From Piper betle (lineage: Eukaryota; Streptophyta; Magnoliopsida; Piperales; Piperaceae), in NCBI GenBank assembly GCA_033002965.1, contig JAURVB010013594.1:1-64000 (forward strand): a stretch of DNA of 64,000 nucleotides, in the 5' to 3' direction. The notes below the pieces were generated by a model, which was not told the origin of the DNA, searched no databases, and worked only from the letters and a program-made list of their open reading frames with translations. This document shows positions 49,834 to 62,526 of this stretch, in pieces; the stretch's first letter is position 1; every line of letters starts with the position of its first letter. Made by a program: the position numbers and the translations under genes.

Positions 49834-51063
49834 TAAATAAAACAATAACTAAAAAAATAATTATAACATGAAATCTTGTTAAATCATGTGAATATGCGTC
49901 ACAACTAACATAGAGGTTCTCGAATTACCGAAAATGGTGATAGAACGGACGAAAATGGTTAGAAAATGGGTTGAATTGGACCGAACTGAGTGGAGCCAGA
50001 CCGTATGGAATGGGCTGAACCAACCTGGTCTGGATTAACTAGAATATGGGCTGGGTTGGCTGGGTGGACCTGAACTGGACAGGTGGACTCGGACATGGGT
50101 TGGCGGGCTGGCGAACAAGAACAAATAGGCGGATGCGAATGTGGGCAGGCAAGCGCGACTCGGGTAAACGGGCTGGTTGGGTGAGCCATGTTGTCCATCA
50201 CTAGAAAACGCAATGGCGGCCTGGCTAGGACCGCCGCCAGTCGGGATCGATGGCCCATGCGACGAGGATCTTGATGGTGGTGGTGGTCGGCGTAGTTCGG
50301 CCGGTGGCTGGCCATAAATCGACGTTAATGGGGAGGTATCGCCGGCGTGTACGGTGATGTCACCGGCAGCAATCATGACCATGGCAAAGGTCGGTGTCAA
50401 TCTCAAATGGAAGATCTCGGCTAAGGAAAGCTGTCGAGGTGGTTGGATTGGCTGGAGGTGGCTGAAACAGCCAGAGGTGGCTGAAACGGCCAAAGGTGGC
50501 TCACTGGAGACAGATAATGACTCGAATGGCTGCGGCTGCGGAGGAAACCAGCTTCAAGAACTCTATCGCCAACGGTGACTACAGTGATGCCGACGGTCGT
50601 GAATGGTATGGATAGAAAGCCCGCTGCAAGGCGGTCATGGTGGTGCTGGTCCGGTGGGCGAGGGTGAGCTGAAGCATCGGCGTGTAACTTTGAAAATCAT
50701 TGGAAATCTTTATGGAAATAAATAAGTGAAGAAAGGCTAAGTGTACGGCTCAGATCTTGCCATGTGGTGTGATCTGGACGTTTGATAAATTGTGGCCTAG
50801 TGGGGCCCATATATGGTATATACAGTGTATAGGACGGAAAGTTCAGATTGAGACCGTCCAAAGTCAAAATAGGATAGAAAGTTCGGATTGAGGCAATAAG
50901 GCTAAATGGGCCTGAACTCAATCAAGCTAGGCCCATAGGGGCACAATCCAGCGATCTGGAATTCCTATGCTACTTGCAAATGAAATACCAAAAAAATCCC
51001 AAATGAATACTAAATGCTGCAACAGCCTAAAACCCTAAATAACTGATACAAATCAACTGTATA

Positions 51064-54000
51064 TGTAAAACCCACGATTCGAGTCAGGGTTTTATATTCA
51101 GAACCGGTCGGGTCGACCGTTATTTTTCGAGTTGAGTCAGTTTCAGGACACGTGTACCAAGCCGACGCCGGTCGCGTGTATGAGCTATGAGGGTCATGCG
51201 TACCCAAATATATGATGATAACGTCATGAATACAGCAGAACAGAATGAGTTATCAGATATATGAGAGTATGCCAGTCATTTTTTATTTTTATTTTTATAT
51301 ATAGTGGATCGTAGAATTAGTATTAGGCCGTTTACCGCGTTAGGACGCGTTCGGGCAGTTTGGGTGGGTTGATAGTTCTAGAGCATGTCATTATAATTTT
51401 TTTGGTGTTGTTTGATTTTACGGGATTTTTCCCGATTTTTATGAAATTTTTTAGGATTTAATACGAGTTAGTTATGATACTTGACTCGAGCCGGAGACGA
51501 GTCAAGTATTATTTACGAGTTTGCCACCCATTTTCACCCCGAATTTTTCTTCCCCCGCGCCCAAACCCTCGCCGCGCCGCCCCTGTTCGCGCGCCACCGC
51601 CGCCACGGCCGGCGCCGCCTGGCCGTCGACCGACGCCGCCCAGCCCGGCCACGGCGTCGCCCTGCCGCCCCGACCAGTTCCGGCCCCCATCGGACCGCCG
51701 CGACGCGAGGAAACCGCGCCGCGACGCCGCGGCCGCGTTGCGGTCACGTTGCCGATTCCGCCGCCGGCGACCGTCGCCGCCGTGATCGAGTGGTCACCTC
51801 GACGTCTCCGACCAACCCACGACTGTCCCCGACCAGAACGGAGGCCAGCGCCGCCCATCCCGGCCGGATCGAGTCACCCACCGCCGCCACCACTGTTTTG
51901 GCCATTTTCCGGCGAGCCGCCAACTCCGTCGACCATGTTGAGGCCATAGATGAGTCGGGCTCGCCGAGCCGGTTCCGAGGGTACCCAACACGACCCCTTT
52001 CCGACTAGTAGACGCCGCCGGCGATTGTCGCCGGGAAACCACCGGAAGCCGCCGGAAAACCGCCAGTAGCGGCCGGAAAACCGCCGGAAAAATCGGAATT
52101 TCTGGAATTCGCCAGAATTCACCGGATCTTCCGCGGGGCTCGCCCAGTGGAGCCCGATCGAGCTTCGGACGCCGATGAGCGCCGAATTTGAGCTCCGAGA
52201 CGCGCGGCAGAACCGTCGCCGATCGCCGATCGCCGACGACGTGAGGTATAATTACCTCCGATCGATTTATTTAAAATTGATGATGAGTGCTAGCACAGCA
52301 TGCTAGGATTGATTTATTGTAGGATTGATTTATTGATGTGATTGATAGTGATAAGTTACATGAGGTGATTAATGACTAATTAGGGATGAAATGATAAGTT
52401 GTATGATGAGATTAAGGGAGAATGAATAATAAGTAATCTTATGAGGTAGATCGAGTTGAGCATGCTAATCGAGTAATGTAACTTAGGAAAATATAATAAA
52501 ATTAGTATGAATAGGATGAGCTAGGATTAATTAGTTTTATGATTTTCTGATTGTTATGTTGATGGATGTTATTCATATTGTGTGATGTTTGTTGAGTTTG
52601 ATGCATCATTTAGTTAGCGGGCGTTAGTATCTAGTTTTGATGTGTAGGTACGAAGTAGGAGCTCGCCGCCTAGGCGCGATGACACGCTTGGAGCTTCCAC
52701 CAGGTCCGTTTAGGACTCGTCTTGTTTTACGCTCTTCCATTGTATGTTTATTTTATTATTGCAGGGCGGGTTAAGTGGCGTTTTATCGGATCCCACTTAA
52801 CTCGGGCCATTTAATCGAATATTTCCGGATTAATAACCCCTCGAGGATGAGATCCCTCGAGGATGATTTCGAAAACAAGATCCACCACAAGTTGCCTTCG
52901 GGCCTATTATATGAATCCCTTCCCAGGCCTATATATATAGTTTTATCGAGTTTTCAGTGAGACGAGAGATGGAGAAACCGACTGCACGTACCATGCAGAG
53001 GATGCCGTGACAGTCAAAGCGGGCTCTGGATTAGTGCCAGCGGACTGTTCCATTCCCGAGGGATCCTGACAACTCCGCGTTTGAGTTCCTCACACCCGGA
53101 GAACGTGGAGGTTTACGGGTACTGTTTAGTACAACGCATGTCCGGACTTGTGGTTCAAAGGGTACTAAAGGCGACTGCCTGAGAGTACTCGGCCTTCGTG
53201 CTCAAGGCCAGGAGAAATATGGAGGTAAGGAGAGGGCTTAGGATAAAGTTTCACGAGAAGTACTGAAAAAGAAGTGCTGAGAGTAGCACAGTACCAGCAG
53301 CAGTAAGTTCGGGATGCTACCGGGTCTGCAGCCCAGTGGCTCCTCAGTAGTGCCCTTCAGAGTGTTCTTGAGGAAGTATATGTTTTCTTTCAGATGAGAG
53401 TTTGCTCTCATAGCCAGTTTGTTATAGTTATTTTATTTTCCGGACCAGTAACGCTTGTTACTGACGTTTTTCTTATATATATGTAGGTGATAAGCACGAG
53501 ATGGATGAGCCGGCCTGGACGGAGGAGCAATAAGGTCTTCTGCACACACATATCAGATGATCTGAATGTTTAATGTTTTGTTTATTATGTTATTATTATT
53601 GTGACATGCTATGATTAAATGTTTGAGGCATGATGACATGATGAGAATGAAATGAAATGATCAGAGATAGCGCAGCAAGAAGTGTGATGGGTTGAGAACC
53701 CAAGCTTCAGAATGAATGTATAGTAAATTAGATTCTGTGTGAATGAAATTGTTTGATACTATGGTTATATATATTTGTATATATGTATATTTGACAGGGT
53801 GGCCCCTAATTGCATTTTTAGGGGAAATTCTGTCCGTCTTATTTCAGAATTTTTATTAATTTTTATCGTGATTGTGTTGGTGTGAAATCTAACTTGCATG
53901 TCATTCATGTAGTACCATGTTAGGATTTTGTGCATTCATCCATGCATTGACGAGTCGTATCTTCATCTTAAGACGCCGAGATTGGATCCGCATGAGTTAG

Positions 54001-54079
54001 GTTCGGGTTAGCCGACCTAACCGGGGCCTGTAACATGCCGGTTCGGTTCACGAGCGTGGACCGGATTTGGGGTGTTACA
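51064..54079 (+). mobile_element. Family I solo LTR nested in family II LTR
   Basis: 3016 bp, TGTAAAACCC to GGGGTGTTACA, with perfect TSD GTATA at 51059-51063 and 54080-54084. The best-preserved family I copy: GC-rich leader with many intact CG sites (51530-52250), stem-loop about 52768-52803, stem-loop 52840-52861, stem-loop about 53444-53464, and 'attgcatttttagggg' (53810). No internal domain. Confidence 0.93.
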
Positions 54080-56878
54080 GTATACCTCACCTATACACTC
54101 ATAATTCATGCTCTTATCATCTACATGTCCGGCATACTCAGCCACTTTAACATGCTCATACAGCCATCCAGGCCCAGAGTCATAGTTTGAAAATTAGTTT
54201 GGCTCAAGTTTGTTCAAACCACCTCGATACAAACCCAAACCAAAAATACTACAATCGAGTAAAACATAACCCGAAGTTGGGATTTTACATTGCCAATCGT
54301 AAGCTCCTCTACCCACGTTACTCTAACACACAAACAACTATAGCCAAATACGTTTCATGTACCTGACTTAGCTCCTCATCATGTTCCAGGACTTTGAGGC
54401 TTATAAACCATGCAGACGATGGTTAGTTGTTCCCCAAAGTATTATAACTCCACTGTAAAATATAATAATATAAAGATAAAACATGCTAGCACAACCATTA
54501 CGGCATAGTATCTGAATCATACAAAGTTCACATAGGTACAGCCATATGCCTGTCATATAGTCATGCACAAAATACATAGTCTAAAACAGACAATATAACA
54601 CAGGGTTCCTGTCACCACAGCCAGTGAAGCAATCTTATCCATGCACCTAGGCTGGCCAACACCAGGGAATCTTACCTAAATATAATAAAAAACCACGTCA
54701 GTAATCTATGACTACCGGTAAAATAGTAAGCTGGCAAGTGGGTATTCCATTACTCAAGTAAACTTAGGAAACTTCAGAATTGCCTCACATTGGGCGATAA
54801 GCAAACATACTTAAACAAGTGATGGCGCACATGCACGGCTAATATTCATATTCATACATACAACACTTACGCCCTCACATCTTACATATTATACTGCCAC
54901 GATACTCGAGTGACAAAAGGAACAGCTAAGTTAGTGCCACAAATTCTGGAAATGTACTGCATTATGCAATACCCTCATAATCCACACTCCCTAAGGGTTT
55001 GAAGGAGTACTAGTGTAGTCTATACATTCCATACGCACTCTTAGTCATGAAAGCCATAAACCCTCGTATTTATACATGTAGGCCTCAGGAGAGGATTTAA
55101 TACTTAATTTCTTGATCTTATATTTTCGAAAACCATTAAGGGGTCTCAACCTTGAAGTTTTATTAAACATGTGTAGAAAACATGGCTAAATGACCCAACG
55201 TGGGAAGGATCCGATAAAATGCCATCGATGCCGTCCTATGTCTAAAATGCGATTAAATAGACATCTAGGGAGTCAAGCAAAGATCAAGCAAAGACAGAGT
55301 CCTACGGAATTGGATAAATAGACCTCCGTATTCTAATTGGTGAGCTCACCTGCGATACCTAACACGGAGATGGAACCGAATAAGAATCGGGTCACATCGG
55401 CACGTAAAAGGAGGCAAAGCTTCCACACAAGTCAACACTTAACATTACTTAATTAGGTCCTAAGTGGAGTGTTAAACCTTATTATGTAACTTAATTAAAG
55501 TTTATGGTTTCATGTTCACTCAGTGGACTTTAAACAATTCTAATATTTTAATCAAATGGGCTTGCCAGACGATTTTTCAGACGAGCCGAACAATGTCCAA
55601 ATGGGCTGAAATTTGGATTGGTTGTCCCTTACACTCTATGGCTCATAGGTAAATTTCATCATGGCTGGATCATGGGCCAATTAAGGGGAACAAGGCCCAT
55701 TAAGCTCGGCCCTAAGGTGCTGGAACAGTTGTCCTAGGTTGTGCACCAATTTTGTAACTTTTGGCTGACGGGCTAGAGGATTCCAAATGAGCTTGGATTA
55801 GTAAGCTAACACACAGAGCTTTAGCCAAGCAAGATTGAGGCCAAATTTACTTTGTAAATAGGCCTAAGTATATTTTTCCATATTTTATTAGCTTAAAATT
55901 TGTGGTTTAACATATAACACAAATCATGGTTATAGTCACAAACAATATAGGAAATATAAGGGGTACTTATAGGTTATGTTCATGATTATGTAGTGGTTAG
56001 ATTAGGCTTAAAATTTTACCAAGAACTCCTAAAATCACCATGAGCAATATAGAATGCTATGAATCGACATATCCTACTAGGTCAAAGAGTAAATATTGGA
56101 GAAAGGGGGCTTATGTCACTGTAATGGTGAATGTTACCACATTTCTTCACCTTTTACCTTCACACATGCACATTATCGGTCATTTAAGGGAAAACACACA
56201 ACACAAAAGTTGTGGATAATACATGTTATGAGTGCAAAAAATAAGAATCGTACAAATGTAACATCAGAGTGCCAAGATATAATTTTTATACCGAAATAGT
56301 AAAGATTAGTGACCTATGTGCATTATAAAAAGAATATCTATTTTTTTACATGAAAAAATAAAATACAAGTGTACTTAAACTTCTTCTAAAAGGATGATCT
56401 AAATGCTAAAAAAATGATAAAAATAAAACAATACAAAAATACAAAAGATAAACACCAAACAATGAGCAAAAGAGGTGGCACAAACCTGAAACTAATTAAG
56501 GAAGAATAAGGGAGGTCTTTTGAGGCATCCAACCTGAAAACCTACCACCCTAAGAGGTTAGAAACTTGAAGGAGGGTGATTGGAGCTCCAAGTAGGAATA
56601 ATAAAGTCAAGGAGAGAAGAAGAAGGATGTTGGAGGTGAGGAGGGAAGGAAAAATGTTGAAAAGGTGAGGGAAGGGATGAGTTTTATAGAAAAAGGGTTG
56701 GTGGCTTGGTTATGTCATAGGAATGGGTGCTATGCTTAAAAAGGTACGGGTCGGATAAGGAGGTATAGGTTAGCTTGGTGTTGTCATAGAGGTTTGGGTC
56801 AGATAAGGAGGTATGGGTTGGCTTGGTAATGTCATAGAGGTTGGATAAAGAGGTATGAGTTAGCTTGGTGATCTCATA

Positions 56879-59800
56879 TGTAAAGACCATGGAAAAAAAG
56901 TGGAAAAAAATTTTAATATATTCAACTCGGTCTAAAAAGGAGACTACATGTGTTATATTCTTTACCCGGTTAATTCTACACGGTTAATTATTATATTTCA
57001 TTATTTACCCATTTTATTATTCACCTGGTTACCAGGTTAAGTGAAATACAGGTGTTTTCACATACCGTAGCCGTCATTTTCATTCTTATAAATTTTGAAA
57101 GAGGACGTCATTTTTCACATACGGGTGTAGAGGCGTCTTCCTCACCTTAGCCACCTAGTTCTCCTCTTCCTTGCCGGTGTTTCTTCCTTGCTTGGGTATC
57201 CTTCCTATCTCCCTCTTCTTAATTTTCTTGCATGCATATTTTTAATTGATAGTAAACTTGTTAAACAAGAGAATTGAAGTCTGAAATCAACAATAACAAC
57301 TAAAACTAAATTGGAAAATGGAATTTTGCCATGGGCAACGGGTCTGAAGTTGGGCAATGATAGGAGACTGTAAACAAAGATTTCAAGGCAGCCCTCACAC
57401 CCCCGACGACCTCTCTGGCTGCTGGGTCGAAGGGTGGTGTCGCCTTATCCCAGGGTTCCGATGGGTGGCAGAATTTCAGTGGTTATGAGTGGAGTTGTAG
57501 TGTGCGATGCTGTGGGAGATTCCAGACGTTCAAGCTAGTTTGCTGGCCAAAGACTCATGCCGTGCATGCTCACAGTGCTTGGCCTTGATGTTGGGTTGTC
57601 GTGCAGGGAGAAGGGAAGTGTTCCCGGCGGTGCTGCTGGCCGGACGGAGTTCACCTTGCAGTCCCGGCGGTGCTGCTGGCCAGGAGTCGCTCGCCTTGGT
57701 GCAAAACGGAGTTTGACGTGGATAGTTGCTGTAAAGTACAAGCTTTATGCTTCCAATTGGATTGGTAGGGAAGGGAGTGAAGGGCGTGGTCTGGTTTTGG
57801 GTTGAAGATGAAGATACCAGGCCTGGTTTGGTGCAGGACGTCGCTTGGATAGCTCCTGTAAAACATGGACGTTAGGCTTCATCTTTGCCTGTTTTTATGT
57901 TGTTGTTGTTGTCTTGTTGGCATGTTTATATGGTTGTTCAATTGGGTTGCTGGGGAATTGAAGAAGGACGTGACCAGTGGTGGTGCCAAGGTCTGGTCAG
58001 GTGCAAAGAAGAAGGTAGAAGAAGAGAAGGTTGCCTTGGGGAAGAAGAAGAAGAAGAAGATGGTAGTTTTGCAAATATGGGTTGACTCGATGCCAACTCG
58101 AGTTAAAAATAAAACTAACTCGTAATAAATCATTAAAAATAATTATTCTAATGGGTTATGGGTTAAAGATAATAAACTAACTAATTATTGGACGAAATTA
58201 ACATGGACATAAGTAATAAAAATACGGTAATGATAAACGGTCGATAATTAATCGGCACACAACAAGCAATTAAATTAAATCGGACAATGATAAGTAATTA
58301 ATAAAATAAAGATTTTACCTTTGCCATATTAAATTTAATATTATGTAAGTAAAGTGATTATTTTAATAATGAGTCAGTAATATAAAAAATGGGTTATTAA
58401 ACTATAGTCGGTTAGCAATCACTAGCGTCGAACCTAAATAGATTAATGAAAATAAATAAAGTTCAAAATTTTATTGAGTTGAATAATTTAAAATAATTGT
58501 ATTAATAATATTTTTAAATTAGAATAATACAAATTATTTTAAATAATTTAATCGTACAACTTATTTAACTAAATTGCTATGAATAAGGATAGCGATTAAA
58601 GATTTTAAACTGTAAACTAAATTATCAAGATTGTGGTTAAGTAATTATCGTCTCAAAGGAAAATATACTAATAATAGTAATTAAATATTTATTTATAAGT
58701 TGATAATTATTTTATTATTTGTTAAGTGTTGATTATGATCTAAATTATTAATGTAAAGTAGGATTTAAATGATTATATCACATGAATAGTTTAATATTTA
58801 ATATCGTTGAAATTTAATAGTGATATATATATTAGTCATTTAGTTGCATGCATTTCTACTCGAATAAAATTATACTTATGTATAATTTTATGTCCTCGTT
58901 CAGATTAGGATTATTAGTCGCAGCTGTGAGTTTGAAATATCCAGGTTTGTATAATTATTTAAAATGTTGTATTTTCGCTTGTGGACAACCTGGTCAGCCT
59001 AAGCCCATATTCGATCACCATGCACCGAGTGCAACCGCAGTCAAGGAATTGACTCAGTCTGACGCAGGCTACGCCCTTTATAATCCAATAATGGACATGT
59101 CAGAATGGACCTAACAACCATAATACAATAAATGGGACATGGCGGATTTGATTCACCAGCCAATTACAGACATGGTGGATTGGACTCACCAGCCGATAAC
59201 GAACATGGCGGATTGCACTTGCCAGCCGGTAATGGACATGATGGACTCACCCATCAGCCAATAAATTGGACATGGCGGATTGGACTTGCCAGCCAATTAC
59301 GGACATGGTGGATTGGACTCACCAGCCAATAACGGACATGGCAGATTGGACTCGCCAACCAGTAATGGACTTGATGGACTAACCCATCAGCCAATAAATT
59401 GGACATGGAGGATTGGACTCACCAACCAATTACGGACATGGTGGATTGGACTCACCAGCTGATAACGGACTTGGCGGATTGGACTCTCCAGCAGGTAATG
59501 GACATGATGGACTGACCCATCAGCCAATAAATTGGACATGGCGGATTGGACTCGCCAGCCAATTACGGACATGGTGGATTGGACTCACCAGCCGATAACG
59601 GACATGGCGGATTGGACTTGCTAGCCGGTAATGGACATGATGGACTGACCCACCAGCCAATAGATGGACATGATGGACTGACCCATCAGCCAACTAATGG
59701 ACATGGTGGACTGAACCATCAGCCAATATATTGGACATGGTGGATTGGACTCGCTAGCCGGTAATGGACATGATGGACTGACCCATCAGCCAATAAATTG

Positions 59801-60645
59801 GACATGGCAGATTTGACTCGGTAGCCAATTATGGGCATGGTAGATTGGACTCACCAGCCGATAACGGACATGGCTGATTAGACTCGCCAGTAGGTAATGG
59901 ACATGATGGATTGACCCATCAGCCAATAAATTGGACATGGCTGATTGGACTCACCAGCCAATTACGGGCATGGTGGATTGGACTCACCAGCCGATAACGG
60001 ACATGGCGGATTGGACTCGCCAGTCGGTAATGAACATGATGGACTGACCCATCAGCCAATAGATGGACATGGTGGACTGACCCATTAGCTAATAGATGGA
60101 CATGGTGGACTGACCCATCAGCTAATTAATGGACATGGTGTACTGAACCATCAGCTAATAAATGGACATGTTGGAATGGTCACGTTGGAATGGTCACAAC
60201 AGCCAAATATTATAGATAATGATAGGGAGTTTATGGACTTGCTTTATTTAATTATACGGCTTAGTGTTTAATCACTAATGCGGAATTGCCTCTACAGGTT
60301 AGCAGCTGGAACTAAAGACTAAGAGATGACAGGGTGGTTCTTCTACAACCTCAGGTGGTGAACAGATAATAAGCGGACTTCTCTTTTTACTTTTCTTGTG
60401 TTATAAATGTGGCTATGGGAAACGGTCCAAGACTGTAGGATAATTATTTCATACATTGTCATTTGAAACATAAGTTCTTATGAGTTAGAAATGCTAGACT
60501 TATTTGCTTTCATATTATTCATGTAACCTTTTAAGTAACACCCAGTCCGGTTAGAACTAGTCGTTATAGGGTTGGTTTTGTTAAATTTTGAGTAACACCT
60601 GGCCAGCAAGACCTACAATATCATGAAACATGGCAGGTCGTTACA
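56879..60645 (+). mobile_element. Family IV LTR-like element nested in family III LTR
   Basis: 3767 bp; ends TGTAAAGACC and GGTCGTTACA, perfect TSD TCATA at 56874-56878 and 60646-60650. No internal domain, primer site or polypurine tract recognised, so a solo LTR is likely. It has a leader-like region near 57090-58130 with a (GAA)n run at 58041-58060, an AT-rich middle and a 1-kb higher-order tandem repeat. Orientation + is inferred from TATA-like 'cttataaatttt' (57085) preceding the GC-richer leader. Confidence 0.85.
59132..60190. repeat. Higher-order minisatellite in family IV LTR
   Basis: Subunits of about 33 bp based on GGACATGGCGGATTGGACTC. Four distinguishable subunits (ending ccaattac, ccgataac, ccggtaat and ccaataaatt) repeat as a block of about 133 bp: the 'ataaattggacatgg' marker recurs at about 59261, 59394, 59527, 59792 and 59925. 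The array degenerates after 60050. Long Gly/His/Leu-rich frames across it are a by-product of the 33-bp subunit. Confidence 0.92.
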
Positions 60646-61102
60646 TCATAGGTATGGGTGCCATACCTAAAGAGGTATGGATTGGATTGATAAAGATGTA
60701 TGGGTTGGGTTAGCTAAAGAGGTATGGGTTGGGTTATCCTAAAACCTAAAAACTTAGGGTTTTTACCCTAAAGGGATTGGCCCACCTCGGGAATTGCATT
60801 GCGAGCCCAAAGAAGGGTTAGGACTGTCCAAAAGGGTTATCAAACACATAGCAAGCATACAAAATAAATGCAAGGGACACAGTCCTAACACCTAACTATA
60901 TACAACTTGAATGGACCAAACATAAAAAAGCCTAGCGTGTAGCATCCAAACAGGCTTACTGAGCACCGAAGGAGGCTAAGGCTAGGCAACTTACACCATA
61001 CCATACACAAACCACAACTATAAGGGCTAGACCTTACTAACCCATTTCAGGTAACAACCAAACTGAAAGTAAAAAGTCAGGGCGTACGGTCCGGATTTTA
61101 CA

Positions 61103-61115
61103 ACGTCCCCCACTT
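61103..61115 (-). other. Polypurine tract of minus-strand gypsy element
   Basis: AAGTGGGGGACGT on the minus strand, directly before the LTR start TGTAAAATCC. It gives the minus orientation of the element and confirms 61102 as an LTR end. Confidence 0.8.
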
Positions 61116-61243
61116 AGAAAAATTCCATCTCGGAATTTCCCAAGTGTTATACAATCAGAAACAAGGCATAACACACAACATAAAACATACAATAGCACTC
61201 AACCAAAATAAGAAAGGGTGCTAATACTTAGAGTCATCATCCT

Positions 61244-62240
61244 CTACAAGGAAGAGTCTGGGGAAATGCTGCCAGATCTCATCTTCATGCTCTCCCAAGT
61301 GGCCTCCTCAACAACCTGCTGTGACCAAAGTACCTTCACTAAAGACACTTCTTTCCTACAGAGAGTTTTCACATACTGGTTGTAAATCCATGTAGCCTCC
61401 TCCACATAGGATAGGTCGGGGATGTCGACCTCCTCATAATGAAGTTGGTGTGATCTGTCGGGCACATACTTCTTTAGCATAGATTTGTGGAACACTAGGT
61501 GGACTACTGATAGACTGGGTGGGAGTGTAAGCTCATATGCAACCTCTCCAAATTGTCTCAACACATCTAATGGGCCAATGTACGTTGGACTTAGTTTGCC
61601 CTTCCTCCCAAAATGTATGCCTCCTTTAGTCGGTGAGACTTTTAGGAAAATGTGATCCTCAGGGGCAAAACTAGCATCCCTACTGCCTCTGATCTGCCTA
61701 AGACCTCTGTCTAGCCTAAGCTGCCAGAAGCCTTTGCCTGATCAACTCAACTATCCTTTGGGAGTCCTGAACCAACTCTGGGCCTACTATCAATGGCTCA
61801 CCACCCTCTAGCCAACACGATGGTGATCTGCACGGCCTTCCATACAATGCCTCGAAGGGTGCCATCCCTATGATAGCCTGGTAGCTATTGTTATATGCAA
61901 ACTCCACCAAGGGACGAAGCTCCTCCCATGATCCATTGAAGTCCATCACATACAACCGGAGCAAGTCCTTCAAGATCTGAATCGTCATCTCGAACTGGCC
62001 GTCAGTCTGTGGATCATAGCCTATATCCTCCACAACGACACCTTGCACACACTCATTGGTGGTGTGTACGGCTGCGACAAGAGTCAACACAACCAAGTCA
62101 TAGCCTATGTCCTCTACAGACAAACTGATCCAATTGATAAATGTTTTGGCTATGAACATATGTTTACTACCGGAGTTATATAACACAGTTACAGGTGTAG
62201 AGTGGATAGGAAGAGTAACTATGATGACAACTGCATCCAT
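61244..62240 (-). pseudogene. Gypsy protease-integrase deletion derivative
   Basis: From 62240 downward: aspartic protease region VTLPIHSTPVTVLYNSGSK (normal D-S-G catalytic triad reads N-S-G), FIAKTF and SLSVEDIGYDLVV. The frame then runs straight into the integrase tail DPQTDGQFEMTIQILKDLL, LVEFAYNNSYQA and [14 protein letters not shown]. All of reverse transcriptase, RNase H and most of the integrase core are missing. 61244-61564 continues the C-terminal domain (VAYELTLPPSLS, HKSMLKKYVPD, VKVLWSQQVVEEATWES) after a frame break about 61600-61715. It cannot be active. Confidence 0.88.
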
Positions 62241-62526
62241 GTCTCCTCAGTACCCTCAGCATACATCCTACCCTATTGCTCTGGCCTGCCACCCCATGTC
62301 TGCCCCTCAACCTGTGCCACTTCCTGTGTTAGTGCCTGCCCAATGTCCAAAGTAGCTAGGCCAGCCTACCTCTGCTGACCCTGACCTTGATCCCTTTGGC
62401 CCTGTTGGCCTCTCTAACCCTAGTGGCCCTGCTGTGGTCCTTGCATCCGCTGATGGTGGCCACCTCTCCCCCGTTGCCCCTGAGGCTGAACTGGTGGTGC
62501 AACAAGAAGTGGCTGACATGGCAGTG
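62241..62526 (-). pseudogene. Gypsy gag-protease linker remnant
   Basis: Minus-strand sequence between the protease region and the solo LTR at 62527. One frame reads GRMYAEGTEET just before the protease start, like the usual linker after the gag zinc knuckle; a frameshift separates it from the protease. Pro/Gly/Gln rich, no further domain. Confidence 0.55.

Larger units (their letters stand above)
47893..54289 (-). mobile_element. Family II LTR, split by family I solo LTR
   Basis: Parts 47893-51063 and 54080-54289. Left end TGTAACACCCCGATTACGG, right end GGGATTTTACA with the terminal palindrome. It follows 37684-40727 throughout. The flanks differ in kind (family I to the left, family III to the right) and show no TSD (TGGGT versus TTGCC), so one or both flanks were rearranged after insertion. 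It carries an hAT-like insertion and a flanking duplication at 49.1-49.6 kb. Confidence 0.82.
54290..61102 (-). mobile_element. Family III LTR (3' LTR), 5'-truncated, split by family IV
   Basis: Parts 54290-56878 and 60646-61102. From 'aagctcctctaccc' (54300) it follows 42897 onward of the other copy; the first roughly 560 bp are missing. The right end, TGTAAAATCCGG on the minus strand, lies at 61102 next to a polypurine tract, fixing it as the 3' LTR of the pol remnant to the right. A tandem array of roughly 50-bp units ('ggataaggaggtatgggtt') fills 56730-56878. Confidence 0.85.

Noticed and set aside
57507..58133. Several short frames in the family IV leader
   Set aside because: Both strands open, no domain; the GAA run at 58041-58060 accounts for one of them.
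58848..59114. 88-codon frame sharing similarity with a minus-strand frame at 41714-41941
   Set aside because: Both lie at equivalent places of family IV LTRs. Similarity is of DNA repeats, and the surrounding frame is not maintained between them.
59132..59764. Repetitive Gly/His/Leu-Asp-Ser frames that could suggest a repeat protein
   Set aside because: Frames follow from 33-bp minisatellite subunits; the block of about 133 bp is not a multiple of three, so no frame persists across the array.
59132..60190. CRISPR-like regular repeats
   Set aside because: Repeats are head-to-tail without unique spacers and sit in a plant LTR.
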